A stretch of DNA of 64,000 nt from Mesorhizobium sp. M2D.F.Ca.ET.226.01.1.1 (GCF_004022705.2 NZ_RZOY02000002.1:287758-351757); one strand, 5' to 3'; shown: positions 27,801-36,739, counted from the stretch's first letter. A program made the numbers and translations. Notes: a model not told the origin generated them from the sequence alone.

Positions 27801-28256
27801 TTACTTGACGATGACGATGCTGGTGTTGCCGGGGCCGAAGGCCTCGACGAGCTGGTAGAAGTCGGCCGCGGCATCGGGGTGAAGCCGCACGCAGCCATGC
27901 GAGGCCGGATGGCCGAGGCGATTGACCGCGTAAGTGGCATGCACCGCGTAACCGCCGCTGAAGAACACCGAATGCGGCATCGGCGCGTTGTCGTATTTCT
28001 TCGAGTACCACATCTCGTGCATGCGGGTCGGCTTGAACGAGCCGGTCGGCGTGATGTGCCCCCTGCCACCGGTCGACACCTTCCAGGTGTAGGTCGGCCG
28101 GCCGTCGACCGTCACTTCCATGACCTGCTGCGACAGCGAAACCGTGGCGACGAGCTGGTTGGCGTGGGCGGCATTGCCGGCACCGAAGAGCAGCGCCGCG
28201 CCGGTGAGCGCGGCGGCGGTGATGTGGATGAGCTTGGCGGAAATGGCGGTGTTCAT
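27801..28256 (-). CDS. L,D-transpeptidase (ErfK/YbiS/YcfS family)
   Basis: A periplasmic L,D-transpeptidase of 151 residues: signal peptide (about residues 1-32, ending AGNAAHA) and a YkuD domain. The full active-site motif is present: HATYAVNRLGHPASHGCVRL with the catalytic Cys in SHGCVR. Enzymes of this kind make 3-3 cross-links or attach proteins to peptidoglycan. The start at 28256 (MNTAISAKLIH) follows GAGGGATCC; a longer frame to 28298 lacks support. Distinct from the YafK-type enzyme at 6.4 kb. Confidence 0.92.
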   Translation of the reverse strand: MNTAISAKLIHITAAALTGAALLFGAGNAAHANQLVATVSLSQQVMEVTVDGRPTYTWKVSTGGRGHITPTGSFKPTRMHEMWYSKKYDNAPMPHSVFFSGGYAVHATYAVNRLGHPASHGCVRLHPDAAADFYQLVEAFGPGNTSIVIVK

Positions 28257-28608
28257 GACGGATCCCTCTGTGTTTTTTGCCGTTATGTCCGGCTTCAATT
28301 TCGATGCGGCACTTATCGGGTTCGTCCGTTTCAGACCAATTTCGCTTGATGCTCGTTTCTGTTTCGAATTCGTTTCCGAAAGTTAACAGCACGCCCACCG
28401 CGAGTTTCTCCAGATCCCTTACGCGCAAGGCCGGCCGAGGCTCGCACAATGAGCCAAGTTCGGAAACGAAAGTTCATTTCGGCCGTATATGAAAGGCACG
28501 TAGCCATTTTCGAAACCAACCTGCAACAAAGCGCAGGCAGGGCGGCATGATGCTGATACAGGCCGGCGTCAGGTTTGACGCAACGGGAACAGACATCAGC
28601 AAACGAAA
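28257..28608. promoter_or_regulatory. Intergenic region with a distant inverted repeat
   Basis: About 350 bases between divergent genes, poorer in GC than the surroundings. CGTTTCCGAA (28371-28380) and TTCGGAAACG (28459-28468) are perfect inverted copies 78 bases apart and could be paired binding sites. No gene is seen. Confidence 0.3.
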
Positions 28609-28941
28609 ATGGGCAGGAAATCGAACCTCCGCTCCTGGTTTCGCAGGATCAGTGTCGCGGCGATCGTGATCGGCGGCGCCGGCTCAGTGGCCGGCAACCC
28701 GGCGACGACGCTGGCGGCGATGACGTCCGGCGAGGTTTCGACGCTGCACATGGCTCTGTTCATCGCCATGGTCTGGATTGTTTCCAGCCTGCGCGTCCAC
28801 CGGCTGAAGGCCCTCTGGCGGGTCGGCCTTCGGCTGATGAGGACGCGCGGCCCCTCCGGCTACTTGCTGCCGAGAGGACCGAAGGCCCGCGCCGCAGCGG
28901 GGGGCTCCGTGAGCGGCGCGGGCGCTTCGGGAGTTTCCTGA
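28609..28941 (+). CDS. Hypothetical membrane protein, 110 residues
   Basis: ATG at 28609. The product is basic at the start (MGRKSNLRSWFRR), with two hydrophobic segments (about residues 15-37 and 46-60) separated by a short loop, then a basic Arg/Lys- and Gly/Ala-rich tail. No family is recognised. Codon use fits the genome. It is followed after 36 bases by another small membrane protein on the same strand. Confidence 0.5.
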   Translation: MGRKSNLRSWFRRISVAAIVIGGAGSVAGNPATTLAAMTSGEVSTLHMALFIAMVWIVSSLRVHRLKALWRVGLRLMRTRGPSGYLLPRGPKARAAAGGSVSGAGASGVS

Positions 28942-28977
28942 AGCACCGACGATTTTAAAAGATTGGGAATTGATGAG

Positions 28978-29142
28978 ATGAACACGAAAGTCGCTGCCTC
29001 AGTGCTTTCCGCTCTGCTTTACGCTCAAGGCTTGCTCGGCTTTGCCGCGCTTGCGACGGTGCTGCTCAAGGAGCGCGCCCAGACCGAGATGACGGCCAGC
29101 GCCGACATTCCAACTGGACCCTCAGTCATCGTGGTGCGCTGA
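28978..29142 (+). CDS. Small membrane protein, 54 residues
   Basis: ATG at 28978, stop TGA at 29142. The product begins MNTKVAASVLSALLYAQGLL, has one membrane helix (about residues 6-30) and ends ...PTGPSVIVVR. A weak GGGAAT lies upstream. The function is unknown; context with the preceding small membrane protein suggests co-transcription. Confidence 0.5.
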   Translation: MNTKVAASVLSALLYAQGLLGFAALATVLLKERAQTEMTASADIPTGPSVIVVR

Positions 29143-29212
29143 GCGCCAGGCGTCGGACCAGATTTGCCTCGCTTTGGGGAATCCGATGCTCAAAAGCCCT
29201 GGTCGGTCGAAC

Positions 29213-29923
29213 TCACTCGTTGCGCGGCGTCGGCGGATCGAAACGGTAGCCGGCGCCCCTTATGGTGGTGATGGTCTCGGTGTCGAGCTTGCGGCGCAGC
29301 CGCACGATGCGCGAATCGATCGAGCGGTCGAAAGCGTCGGCATTCTCGGCGGGCGCGGCGGCAATGATGTCGTCGCGCGTCAGCACCTTGCGCGGGCTGG
29401 CCAGGAACAGTTTGAGCAGCGCCACCTGGCCGGGAGAAAGCTGATCCTCCGTTCCCGAGCGATGCATGACCATGGCCGAGCGCAGATCGACGGTGGCGTT
29501 CTCCAGCACGATCAGTTCCCCGGGGGCCCTGCCGCGCCTCATCAGCAGGCCGCCGATGCGCGCGGCAAGCTCGCGCACGTTGAGCGGGCTTTCGATCACG
29601 TCGGCAGCACCGAGCTCCAGCGCCAGCACCTTGTCGACGAGGTCGCGCGGCCGGCAGATCAGGATGAAGTCGGGACCGCCCTCGCCGCCCCCCCCTTGGC
29701 TGCTGTAACGCTTGAGCAGCTCGCGGCCTTCGGCCTGGCTGACGTCGTCGCCGACCACCACCACATCGATCCCGCCGGCCGAAAGCAGCGTCTCCGCCTC
29801 CCAGGGCTGGCGCGCCTGGCGCACATCGTGCCCGCGCCGTTCGAGATGATTGGCGAGATCACCCGCCACCACTTCGGCGACGGAGACAAGCGCAATGACG
29901 GATCGTGCGGCCATTTTCTTCAC
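29213..29923 (-). CDS. OmpR-type regulator with degenerate receiver domain
   Basis: A 236-residue protein with a receiver-like N-terminal half and a winged-helix C-terminal DNA-binding domain (TRDDIIAAAPAENADAFDRSIDSRIVRLRRKLD...IRGAGYRF, clearly OmpR/PhoB type). The receiver lacks the signature residues: the N-terminal acidic pair is replaced by LVSVAEVV, the phosphoacceptor strand reads IDVVVVGDD, and the conserved Lys-Pro is SP (VIESPLN). It is therefore probably not controlled by ordinary phosphorylation. It is divergent from a canonical response regulator and hybrid kinase. Confidence 0.85.
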   Translation of the reverse strand: MKKMAARSVIALVSVAEVVAGDLANHLERRGHDVRQARQPWEAETLLSAGGIDVVVVGDDVSQAEGRELLKRYSSQGGGGEGGPDFILICRPRDLVDKVLALELGAADVIESPLNVRELAARIGGLLMRRGRAPGELIVLENATVDLRSAMVMHRSGTEDQLSPGQVALLKLFLASPRKVLTRDDIIAAAPAENADAFDRSIDSRIVRLRRKLDTETITTIRGAGYRFDPPTPRNE

Positions 29924-30007
29924 CCCGCCACAGACAACTCGAGATGAGTGCTGGACATCATGTTTATACCCAATCTACTTTCCACTGAAAGCGGGAGCGA
30001 GCGCGTT

Positions 30008-30736
30008 GTGAAGGCACGCATTATTGTCGTCGAGGACGAACCGGATCTGAGGGAGGCCGTGGCCGAGTATCTCGGCGCCAGCGGCTATGACGTCGTCACG
30101 GCCGAGAGCGCCGCGGCAGCGCGCGCGCTGTTCGAGGCGCAACCCTTCCATATTGCCATTCTCGACATCGCGATGCCCGGCGAGGACGGGCTGTCACTCG
30201 GCCGCTGGCTGCGCTCGAAGACGCAGATCGGCATCATCTACGCCACCGCCGCTGGCACCGCGCTCGACCGCATCGTCGGGCTTGAGCTCGGCGCCGACGA
30301 TTACATCGTCAAGCCATACGAATTGCGCGAGGTGCTGGCGCGCGTGCGCAGCGTGCTGCGCCGCGTGCCGCAGCCGGCCGAGCCGCAAGCGGCGAAGGCC
30401 GAAACCGGCAACCGCCGCTTCATGACTTTCGGCGGCTTCCAGGCCGATTTCGATGGCCGCATGGTCACCGGCGTCAATGGCGCGATCATCGAGATGGCCA
30501 AGAGCGAATTCGACGTGCTCGAGGTTTTCCTTACCCGCGCCAACCGGCTTCTGACGCGGGCAGCGATTTCCGAAGCGATCGGCTTTGTCGAAGATCCGGA
30601 ATCGTCGCGCGCGGTCGACATCCGCATCATGCGCTTGCGCAAGAAGATCGAGGCCGACCCCGCCAATCCAAAATTCCTGCGCACGGTGCGCGGCGAAGGC
30701 TATATCTTCTCGCTGCCGAGCGGCGACAGCAATTGA
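30008..30736 (+). CDS. OmpR-family response regulator
   Basis: A canonical two-component response regulator of about 242 residues. The receiver has VVEDEPD (acidic pocket), phosphoacceptor Asp in AILDIAMPGEDG and Lys in DDYIVKPYELRE. The C-terminal winged helix includes RAVDIRIMRLRKKIEADPANP and VRGEGYIF. GTG at 30008 (KARIIVVEDE) with GGGAGCGAG upstream is preferred; an ATG at 29960 is possible. It is followed after 34 bases by the hybrid kinase, so the two form a pair. Target genes are unknown. Confidence 0.88.
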   Translation: MKARIIVVEDEPDLREAVAEYLGASGYDVVTAESAAAARALFEAQPFHIAILDIAMPGEDGLSLGRWLRSKTQIGIIYATAAGTALDRIVGLELGADDYIVKPYELREVLARVRSVLRRVPQPAEPQAAKAETGNRRFMTFGGFQADFDGRMVTGVNGAIIEMAKSEFDVLEVFLTRANRLLTRAAISEAIGFVEDPESSRAVDIRIMRLRKKIEADPANPKFLRTVRGEGYIFSLPSGDSN

Positions 30737-30770
30737 ACTCGCACGCGCGGGGTCAGAGAGACGGCCGACC

Positions 30771-32879
30771 ATGACTGCTGACGCAGCACGCACAGATATG
30801 CACAGCTCGCGTCCAGGCGGCGCCGCGATGGCGGCCGTCCATGTCGTGCGCCGCCTGCGCGAAGCGGGCGACTGGCAGCGCGAGATGGACGGCATATTGG
30901 AGACGATGTGCCGCAAGATGGATTGCCAGCGCGGCATCCTCTTTCGCCTGCGCGAGCTGCCGGGTGAAGGTTTCGCCCAGTCCGTCGCCGCCTATTGGAT
31001 CGACCCGGATTTCGGCGGCGAGCTGGCGTCTCCCACGGTGATCATGCAGTCGATTATCAACTCCGACTCGCTTCTGGAACGGCTCCAGGAAGACGAGCGG
31101 CAGGGCAAGATCTTCTCCGGCCATACACGCGACCTCGACGGTTTCCTGCGGGCAGACTTCGAGAAGCAGAGCATCAAGTCGTTCCTGTCGGTTTCTGTCT
31201 TCGCGCATGGCCACCTCTGGGGCACGCTGGCCGTCAACGACTGCGTCGCCGAGCGTGAATGGACGGACGAGGAAGAAGCGACGCTGCACATCATCGCTCT
31301 TGCCATCGGCGACGCCATCGAGCGCTCGCCGTCGGAGGCCCATGCCAGCGAAGTGATCCGCCGCACCATGCTGCAGGCCTCGCTCGACGCCATCATCGTC
31401 ATCGACGAGACGGGCTCGATCATCGAGTTCAATCCGGCGGCCGAGAAGATGTTCGGCTTTCCGCGCAGCGCCATACTCGGCAAGGATCTGCTCAACACCA
31501 TCGTCCCGATCTATTACCGCAAAGGCTATGCCTCGGGCGCCGAATACATGGCTGGCCGCGGCGCGCCGATGGTCGGCCAGCGGCTGGAGACCGTCACGCA
31601 GAACGCCGCAGGCGAGATTTTTCCGATCGAGCTGACGGCGACGGAAATGCGCGTCGCCGATCGCCGGCTGATCTTCGGCTCGATCCGCGATTTGCGCGAA
31701 AAGCTGCACGCCGAGGAAGAGATCAACCGCCAGCGCGAGAAGCTGCACCAGAACGAGAAGATGGCGGCGATGGGTTCGCTGCTTGCCGGCGTCTCGCACG
31801 AGCTCAACAACCCACTGGCGGTGGTGGTGGCGCAGTCGACGCTGCTGCACGAATTCGCCGGCGACCCGCAGACCAAGGTGCGCGCCGAGAAGGTGCGCGC
31901 CGCCGCCGAGCGCTGCGGCCGCATCGTCAAGAGCTTCCTGTCGATGGTGCGGCTGCACCCGACCGAGCAGGCCGAGACGGATCTCAACCAGGTGATGCGC
32001 TCGGCACTCGAGGTCACCGCCTACGGCGCGCGCTCCAGCGGCATCATCATCGACACCGATTTCGCCACCGGTCCACTGCTTGCCATGGCCGACGCCGACC
32101 ATATCACCCAGGTGGCGGCGAACTTCCTCATCAACAGCCAGCATGCACTGGCCGGCGTTACCGGCGAGCGCACCATCAAGGTGCGGACCTTCCGCAACGA
32201 GCGCGGCAATCCGGGATTCTCCGTCGAGGACAACGGCCCGGGCGTTCCCGAGGCGATCCGCTCACGCATCTTCGAATCCTACTTCACCACTAAGCCCGTC
32301 GGGGTCGGCACCGGCATCGGCCTGTCGATCTCGAAATCGATCGTCGAGCGCCACAGCGGCAATATCTGGTTCGAGGAGGTTGAGCCGCACGGCGCGCGCT
32401 TCGTCGTGCAACTGCCGGCGATCGCGGCCAACAGCGCCACGCCCGGCGAAGGTCCGGCGCGTTCGAGCGGGCTGCGTCATGCATTGATCATCGACGACGA
32501 GCCCGATGTCGCGGGTTCGCTTTCGGATATACTGGAGCTGATGGGGCTGAAGTCGCGCGTGGTACCAAGCTGGACGTCCGCCGCCGATGTGCTCACCGGC
32601 CATATGCCGCCGGACATCGTCTTTTCCGACCTACGCATGCCAGGCATCAGCGGCATAGCGATCTATCGTGAGCTGCTGTCGCAGCAGCCCGCTCTGGCCA
32701 AGCGTTTCGTGCTGGTGACCGGCGACCTCATCGGCGCCAAGGCGGAGATCGAAGCGCTGCCGCCGCAACAACGGCCGCAAATCCTGGAGAAGCCGTTTTC
32801 AACCCTCGACGTCCGCGGCGTCCTCTCGACCGTCGCCGACGAGGCCGCCGCCGCGGCCGACAACGGCGCTCACATCTGA
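30771..32879 (+). CDS. Hybrid sensor histidine kinase (GAF-PAS-HisKA-HATPase-receiver)
   Basis: A 702-residue cytoplasmic sensor with no membrane helix. Domains in order: GAF-like (about 30-175), PAS (about 190-300, FNPAAEKMFGFPRSAILGKD), HisKA with phosphoacceptor His in GVSHELNNPLAVVV (about residue 343), HATPase (VEDNGPGVPEAI, GVGTGIGLSISKSIVERHSG), and a C-terminal receiver (IIDDEPD, Asp in VFSDLRMPG about residue 620, EKPF). The start at 30771 is chosen because upstream codons overlap the response regulator. It probably phosphorylates the adjacent OmpR-type regulator. GAF/PAS ligands are unknown. Confidence 0.92.
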   Translation: MTADAARTDMHSSRPGGAAMAAVHVVRRLREAGDWQREMDGILETMCRKMDCQRGILFRLRELPGEGFAQSVAAYWIDPDFGGELASPTVIMQSIINSDSLLERLQEDERQGKIFSGHTRDLDGFLRADFEKQSIKSFLSVSVFAHGHLWGTLAVNDCVAEREWTDEEEATLHIIALAIGDAIERSPSEAHASEVIRRTMLQASLDAIIVIDETGSIIEFNPAAEKMFGFPRSAILGKDLLNTIVPIYYRKGYASGAEYMAGRGAPMVGQRLETVTQNAAGEIFPIELTATEMRVADRRLIFGSIRDLREKLHAEEEINRQREKLHQNEKMAAMGSLLAGVSHELNNPLAVVVAQSTLLHEFAGDPQTKVRAEKVRAAAERCGRIVKSFLSMVRLHPTEQAETDLNQVMRSALEVTAYGARSSGIIIDTDFATGPLLAMADADHITQVAANFLINSQHALAGVTGERTIKVRTFRNERGNPGFSVEDNGPGVPEAIRSRIFESYFTTKPVGVGTGIGLSISKSIVERHSGNIWFEEVEPHGARFVVQLPAIAANSATPGEGPARSSGLRHALIIDDEPDVAGSLSDILELMGLKSRVVPSWTSAADVLTGHMPPDIVFSDLRMPGISGIAIYRELLSQQPALAKRFVLVTGDLIGAKAEIEALPPQQRPQILEKPFSTLDVRGVLSTVADEAAAAADNGAHI

Positions 32880-32898
32880 GATGACTCGCTGTCCGGGT

Positions 32899-33032
32899 CT
32901 GTCGAGATTCGGGTCAGGCTGAGCCGAGAAAGGTGCATTCCGAGAACCGGAACGGAGCGTATTTAAAGTACGTGAGTACCGGAAGCGGAGGAATGCACCG
33001 TTCGCAGGCCAGCCTCACCCGAATATCGATAG
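32899..33032. repeat. Long nested palindromic element (RIME-like)
   Basis: An outer arm at 32899-32921 pairs with 33010-33032 (20 of 23 bases), and an inner arm GGTGCATTCC (32932-32941) pairs perfectly with GGAATGCACC (32990-32999). The middle has a further CCGGAA-rich part. The size of about 134 bases with two large palindromes resembles rhizobial intergenic mosaic elements. It lies between convergent genes. Confidence 0.7.
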
Positions 33033-33035
33033 GGC

Positions 33036-33077
33036 CGAAAAAAAGAGGCTCCCGACCGACTTATGCGGCGGGAGCCT
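33036..33077 (-). terminator. Rho-independent terminator of the 33.1-33.5 kb gene
   Basis: On the minus strand AGGCTCCCG (33069-33077) and CGGGAGCCT (33046-33054) form a 9-bp stem followed by CTTTTTTTC. It lies 36 bases after the stop of the hypothetical gene. Confidence 0.85.
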
Positions 33078-33112
33078 GACTGGAGCGCAGGAGGGCGCGC
33101 TCAGGGGAGGGC

Positions 33113-33523
33113 TTAAAAAATATTCGGCGTGTTGGTGAGCGGGGCGGCGTTGGCGATCATGCGTATCGCGCGCTCCCGGTGCTGGCCGGACTGCTCGGCG
33201 ATGGCGCGCAGGCAGTCGATGCTCTCGGCGCCCCAATTCTGGCCCTTGCAGGCAAAGTCTATCGATCGTTCCGGCAGGCGGGCGGTCTTGAGCGTGGTCT
33301 GCGCGCCCTCGACGACATTGGCCGGCGGATTGATCGAGGCGAAAGCCGGGCCTGAGGCGGGTGCTGCCAGCATGCCGACAAAGGCGCAGGCGCCGATCAG
33401 CATGAACATCGCCATCGGATGATCGCTGGCGCGCTGGCGCAACGCCAGCTTCGGCCGGCGGTCATTGCGCTCCGGGCCATTCAAGCGGCGGCTGGTATCG
33501 GCAATGCGGACTTTCGCGAACAT
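33113..33523 (-). CDS. Hypothetical single-pass or secreted protein, 136 residues
   Basis: The product has a basic N-terminus of about 35 residues, one hydrophobic segment (MAMFMLIGACAFVGMLAAPA, about residues 37-56) and a periplasmic-looking C-terminal part with two Cys (FACKGQNWGAESIDCLRAI), which may form a disulfide. No family is recognised. It has its own terminator. The 446 bases between this gene and the Rieske gene contain no other gene; the operator at 33947 lies at their far end. Confidence 0.65.
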   Translation of the reverse strand: MFAKVRIADTSRRLNGPERNDRRPKLALRQRASDHPMAMFMLIGACAFVGMLAAPASGPAFASINPPANVVEGAQTTLKTARLPERSIDFACKGQNWGAESIDCLRAIAEQSGQHRERAIRMIANAAPLTNTPNIF

Positions 33524-33946
33524 CGGTTTGTTCCCTTCATTATCTTTCTTTTTGGCTATGAAACGAACTTAATCGCACCAGGTAACAACCGAATGATTGG
33601 CAACATTGTCTGTGTAACAGAATTGAAACAGGCGCTGGCCTTCTCGCCCTGCCGCAACCATTCGATGTTGTCGAAGTTGGTCGCAGGGATTTATGCGGCT
33701 GTCGCGGCCGGCCGACTGTAACGTGCCTCACACAAGCACGCTCAAATCGAGGATCGCCGCTCGCCTGGCAGAGGTCGAAACAGGCCTTCTCCGAAATGGC
33801 GATCCGCGCTCGCAATCGCTGTTTCGCTTCCTCGATTAAGGCCCGGATTTTCCGGGATTTTTCCGGCTTAGGCGAACCGAAAATCGCCGCCATGGAATTT
33901 CCATATTCTCACAAGCCATTGCATTTCCACAAGAAATATGCCTATA

Positions 33947-33962
33947 TTGAATGAGTGTTCAA
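33947..33962. promoter_or_regulatory. Operator A of the 34-50 kb catabolic regulon
   Basis: TTGAATGAGTGTTCAA lies immediately before the Rieske oxygenase start. It differs by one base from the reverse complement of operator C (TTGAATGAATGTTCAA) and shares both half-sites with operator B. The proposed binder is the BetI-like TetR protein at 43.4-44.1 kb. Confidence 0.7.
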
Positions 33963-33969
33963 CAAAAAG

Positions 33970-35184
33970 ATGAGCATGTCCATGAACCCGCACCTCCGTG
34001 ACGTGGCGATCCCCAACGATTGGGACCGGCGGGGTTTGCCGGGGTGGAGTTACCATTCCAACACCCTTCTCGAGCTTGAGAAGGAATACGTCTTTCGCAA
34101 TCACTGGCAGATCGCCGGCCATGTCTCCGACGTGCCGAATCCGGGCGATTATCTGACCATGGACGTCATTGGCGAGCGCGCGCTGATCGTGCGCGGCAAG
34201 GACGGCGTCGTGCGCGCTTTCAACAACATGTGCCGCCACCGCGGCAGCCGCGTCGTCGCCGACAGCCAGGGCAGTTGCAAGAACGCGCTGGTCTGCCCGT
34301 TCCATGGCTGGGTGTACAATCTCGACGGCACTCTGCGCGGCGCTGCCCGTCCGCGCTCCTTCCCCGAGCTCGACAAGAGCGAGTTCGGCCTGATGCCGCT
34401 CGACCTCGAAATCTGGATGGGCTTCATCTTCATCCGCTTCCGCAAGGGCGGCCCGCAGCCTTCCGTCGCCGAGCTGCTGAAGCCGATCGAAGCCGAGATG
34501 GCGCATTACAACATCGCCGAGATGGTGCCGTCCTGGGGCATCTGGACGCAGAAATCGCCGGTCAACTGGAAGTCGGTGCGCGACGTCGACAATGAAGGCT
34601 ACCACGTCGCCATGGCGCATCCGGCGTTGCAGGATCTCTATGGCGCGACCTATTTCGACGAGCCTTTCGTCAACGGCGTGTCGCGGTCCTTCGCCACCTA
34701 CAATCCGCATGCCGGACGGCGCTGGAGCGTGCGCGAATACATGAAGCTCGCGCCCGAGGCGATGCATCTGCCGGAGCATCTGCGCAAGGCTTGGATCTAT
34801 TACGGCATCTTCCCCAACAACGCGCTGTCGATCATGCCGGAATCGGTGCAATTCTATCAGGAGTTCCCGCTCTCCACCGGCGAGACGCTGCTGCGCGGCG
34901 CGATCTACCGCTACAAGGACGAGACCAGGGAACAGGCAGCGGCGCGCTACCTCGCCTACCGCATCGACCGTGACACGATGAACGAGGACGTCCAGCTCTC
35001 GGTGTGGTCGAACGAATCCATGCTGTCGGAAGCTTTTGAAGGCTTCTACCTGTCGGATTTGGAGTACGGCGTGCGCACCCATCACGATCACCTCCGCCGC
35101 CAGGTCCCGGTGCTGAACCTGGAGACGGCGCCCGAGGAAAAGGACATGTGGGGCCTGAACGACGCGCTGCGGTCGAGGGACTAG
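33970..35184 (+). CDS. Rieske non-heme iron oxygenase, alpha subunit (aromatic-ring-hydroxylating/N-demethylase type)
   Basis: A 404-residue oxygenase. The N-terminal Rieske domain has CRHRGSRV (CxH) and CPFHGWVYNLDG (CxxH) binding the 2Fe-2S cluster. The C-terminal catalytic domain has the bridging Asp and iron-ligand region DVDNEGYHVAMAHPALQD. The family includes N-demethylating oxygenases such as those acting on glycine betaine or carnitine; the exact substrate is unknown. The start is uncertain among ATGs at 33970, 33976 and 33982; the GTG at 33955 lies inside the operator. No reductase or ferredoxin gene is found in the cluster. A hairpin follows the stop. Confidence 0.88.
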   Translation: MSMSMNPHLRDVAIPNDWDRRGLPGWSYHSNTLLELEKEYVFRNHWQIAGHVSDVPNPGDYLTMDVIGERALIVRGKDGVVRAFNNMCRHRGSRVVADSQGSCKNALVCPFHGWVYNLDGTLRGAARPRSFPELDKSEFGLMPLDLEIWMGFIFIRFRKGGPQPSVAELLKPIEAEMAHYNIAEMVPSWGIWTQKSPVNWKSVRDVDNEGYHVAMAHPALQDLYGATYFDEPFVNGVSRSFATYNPHAGRRWSVREYMKLAPEAMHLPEHLRKAWIYYGIFPNNALSIMPESVQFYQEFPLSTGETLLRGAIYRYKDETREQAAARYLAYRIDRDTMNEDVQLSVWSNESMLSEAFEGFYLSDLEYGVRTHHDHLRRQVPVLNLETAPEEKDMWGLNDALRSRD

Positions 35185-35186
35185 CC

Positions 35187-35227
35187 CCTCTTTCCTTCTC
35201 CCCGTTCTACGGGGAGAAGGAAAGAGG
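35187..35227. terminator. Bidirectional terminator hairpin between convergent genes
   Basis: An 18-bp perfect stem with a TTCTA loop (arms 35187-35204 and 35210-35227) lies between the Rieske gene and the convergent aminotransferase gene. The CCTTCTCCCC...GGGGAGAAGG core is the same as in the palindromic repeat at 51.4 kb, so it is probably a repeat used as terminator. Confidence 0.75.
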
Positions 35228-35231
35228 CTAA

Positions 35232-36650
35232 TCACCCCCGCCAGACGCCTTCTTTCCTCAAATCATCCATTGTGCGCGAAATCCCTTCGCGCAGGATCGC
35301 CACCATGTCGTCGACCTGCTCCTTGGTGATGATCAGCGGCGGCGACATCACGCACATGTTGATCAGCGGCCGCACCAGAAGGCCGAGCTCGTGGCAATGC
35401 GCGTCGATGCGTTTTCCCACATTCTTGTCGAGCTGCAGCGGGTCCTTGCTTTCGCGATCGGCCACGCATTCGACGCAAGCCATCAGGCCGATGCCGCGCA
35501 CCTCGCCGACCAGCGGCAGCTCTTCCAGTGTCTTCAGTCGCGCCTGGAAATAGGGCGAGATCTCGCGCGTATGCTGAAGCACGCCCTCTTCCAGCAGGTC
35601 GAGGTTCTTCAGCGCCACCGCGCAGCCGATGGGATGGCTGGTGTAGGTGAGGCCATGGCCGAACATCGCGCCCGGATGGTTGGAGCGGCGCAGCTCTTCG
35701 AGCAGCCGCTCGGAGATGATGACGCCGCCGAGCGGGAAATAGCCCGAGGTGACGCCCTTGGCGAAGGTGATCATGTCCGGATCGATGCCGAACACGTCGC
35801 CCGAGGCGAAGACGTGGCCGAGCCGTCCGAAGCCGGTCACCACCTCGTCCGAGACATAGAGGATGTCGTTCTCGCGGCAGATCTCGCGGATGCGCTTGAG
35901 ATACCCGTCCGGCGGCACGATGACGCCGCCCGAGGCCTGTACCGGCTCGCCGACAAAGGCGCCGATGCGCTCGGCGCCGACGCGCGCGATCGTGTCGCGG
36001 AACTGGTCGACCAGGAAATCGGTGAAGTCTGCAACGCTCATGCCCTTGGGCCGGCGGAACGGATCGGGCGAAGACAGCTTGATCACCAGATCGCCGGCGC
36101 CGTCCATCCAGTCGTGATCGCGCGGACGGCCGTTGAGCGAGGCCGACAGATAGGTCGAGCCGTGATAGGCGCCGCCACGGCTGAGGATGAGCTTCTTCTC
36201 CGGCCGTCCCCGCACATTGTTGTAGAACTGCATGAAGCGCAGCGCCGTCTCCACCGCCGACGAGCCGCCGGTGGTGAAGAAGGTGTGGCTGAGGTCGCCG
36301 GGGGCGGCATCGGCGATGCGGCGTGCAAGCTCGGCCGAGGGCGCATTCATCGTGTACCAGGGTGTGTTGTAGGAAAGCGCCATCGCCTGGTCGTACATGA
36401 CCTTGGCCAGCTCTTCGCGGCGATACCCGACATTGATGCACCACATGCCGGCCGGGCCGTCGATCAGCCGCTTGCCGGAGGCGTCGGTGATGTAGATGCC
36501 GTCGCCCTCGCCGATCAGCGTGCGCGCCTCGTTGCCGACCGAGCCGGCATAGGGCCAGGGCTGGACGAGATGGCGCTTGGCGAGTTCGACCGCATCGTCA
36601 TCGCCAGGCTCGATGAGTTCGCTTGCCTTGATCTTGCTTTGAGCCGCCAT
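35232..36650 (-). CDS. Class III pyridoxal-phosphate aminotransferase
   Basis: A 472-residue fold-type I aminotransferase of the class III (omega) group. Visible are FTTGGSSAVETALRFMQFY, GAYHGSTYLSASLNG, DEVVTGFGRLGHVFASGDVF and the PLP-binding Lys in ITFAKGVTSGYFPLGGVI. Class III members act on terminal amines such as polyamines, beta-alanine, GABA or amino-ketones. It lies divergent from the ABC transporter genes with operator B between them. A role in converting an imported amine to an aldehyde or keto acid is inferred. Confidence 0.92.
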   Translation of the reverse strand: MAAQSKIKASELIEPGDDDAVELAKRHLVQPWPYAGSVGNEARTLIGEGDGIYITDASGKRLIDGPAGMWCINVGYRREELAKVMYDQAMALSYNTPWYTMNAPSAELARRIADAAPGDLSHTFFTTGGSSAVETALRFMQFYNNVRGRPEKKLILSRGGAYHGSTYLSASLNGRPRDHDWMDGAGDLVIKLSSPDPFRRPKGMSVADFTDFLVDQFRDTIARVGAERIGAFVGEPVQASGGVIVPPDGYLKRIREICRENDILYVSDEVVTGFGRLGHVFASGDVFGIDPDMITFAKGVTSGYFPLGGVIISERLLEELRRSNHPGAMFGHGLTYTSHPIGCAVALKNLDLLEEGVLQHTREISPYFQARLKTLEELPLVGEVRGIGLMACVECVADRESKDPLQLDKNVGKRIDAHCHELGLLVRPLINMCVMSPPLIITKEQVDDMVAILREGISRTMDDLRKEGVWRG

Positions 36651-36739
36651 CTTCGCCTCACATCAACAGGTTGCAGATATTTTGTCGCACATCAAACAGC
36701 GCGGAAAACCAGGGAAATTCGGCTTTTCATCGCTTCATT

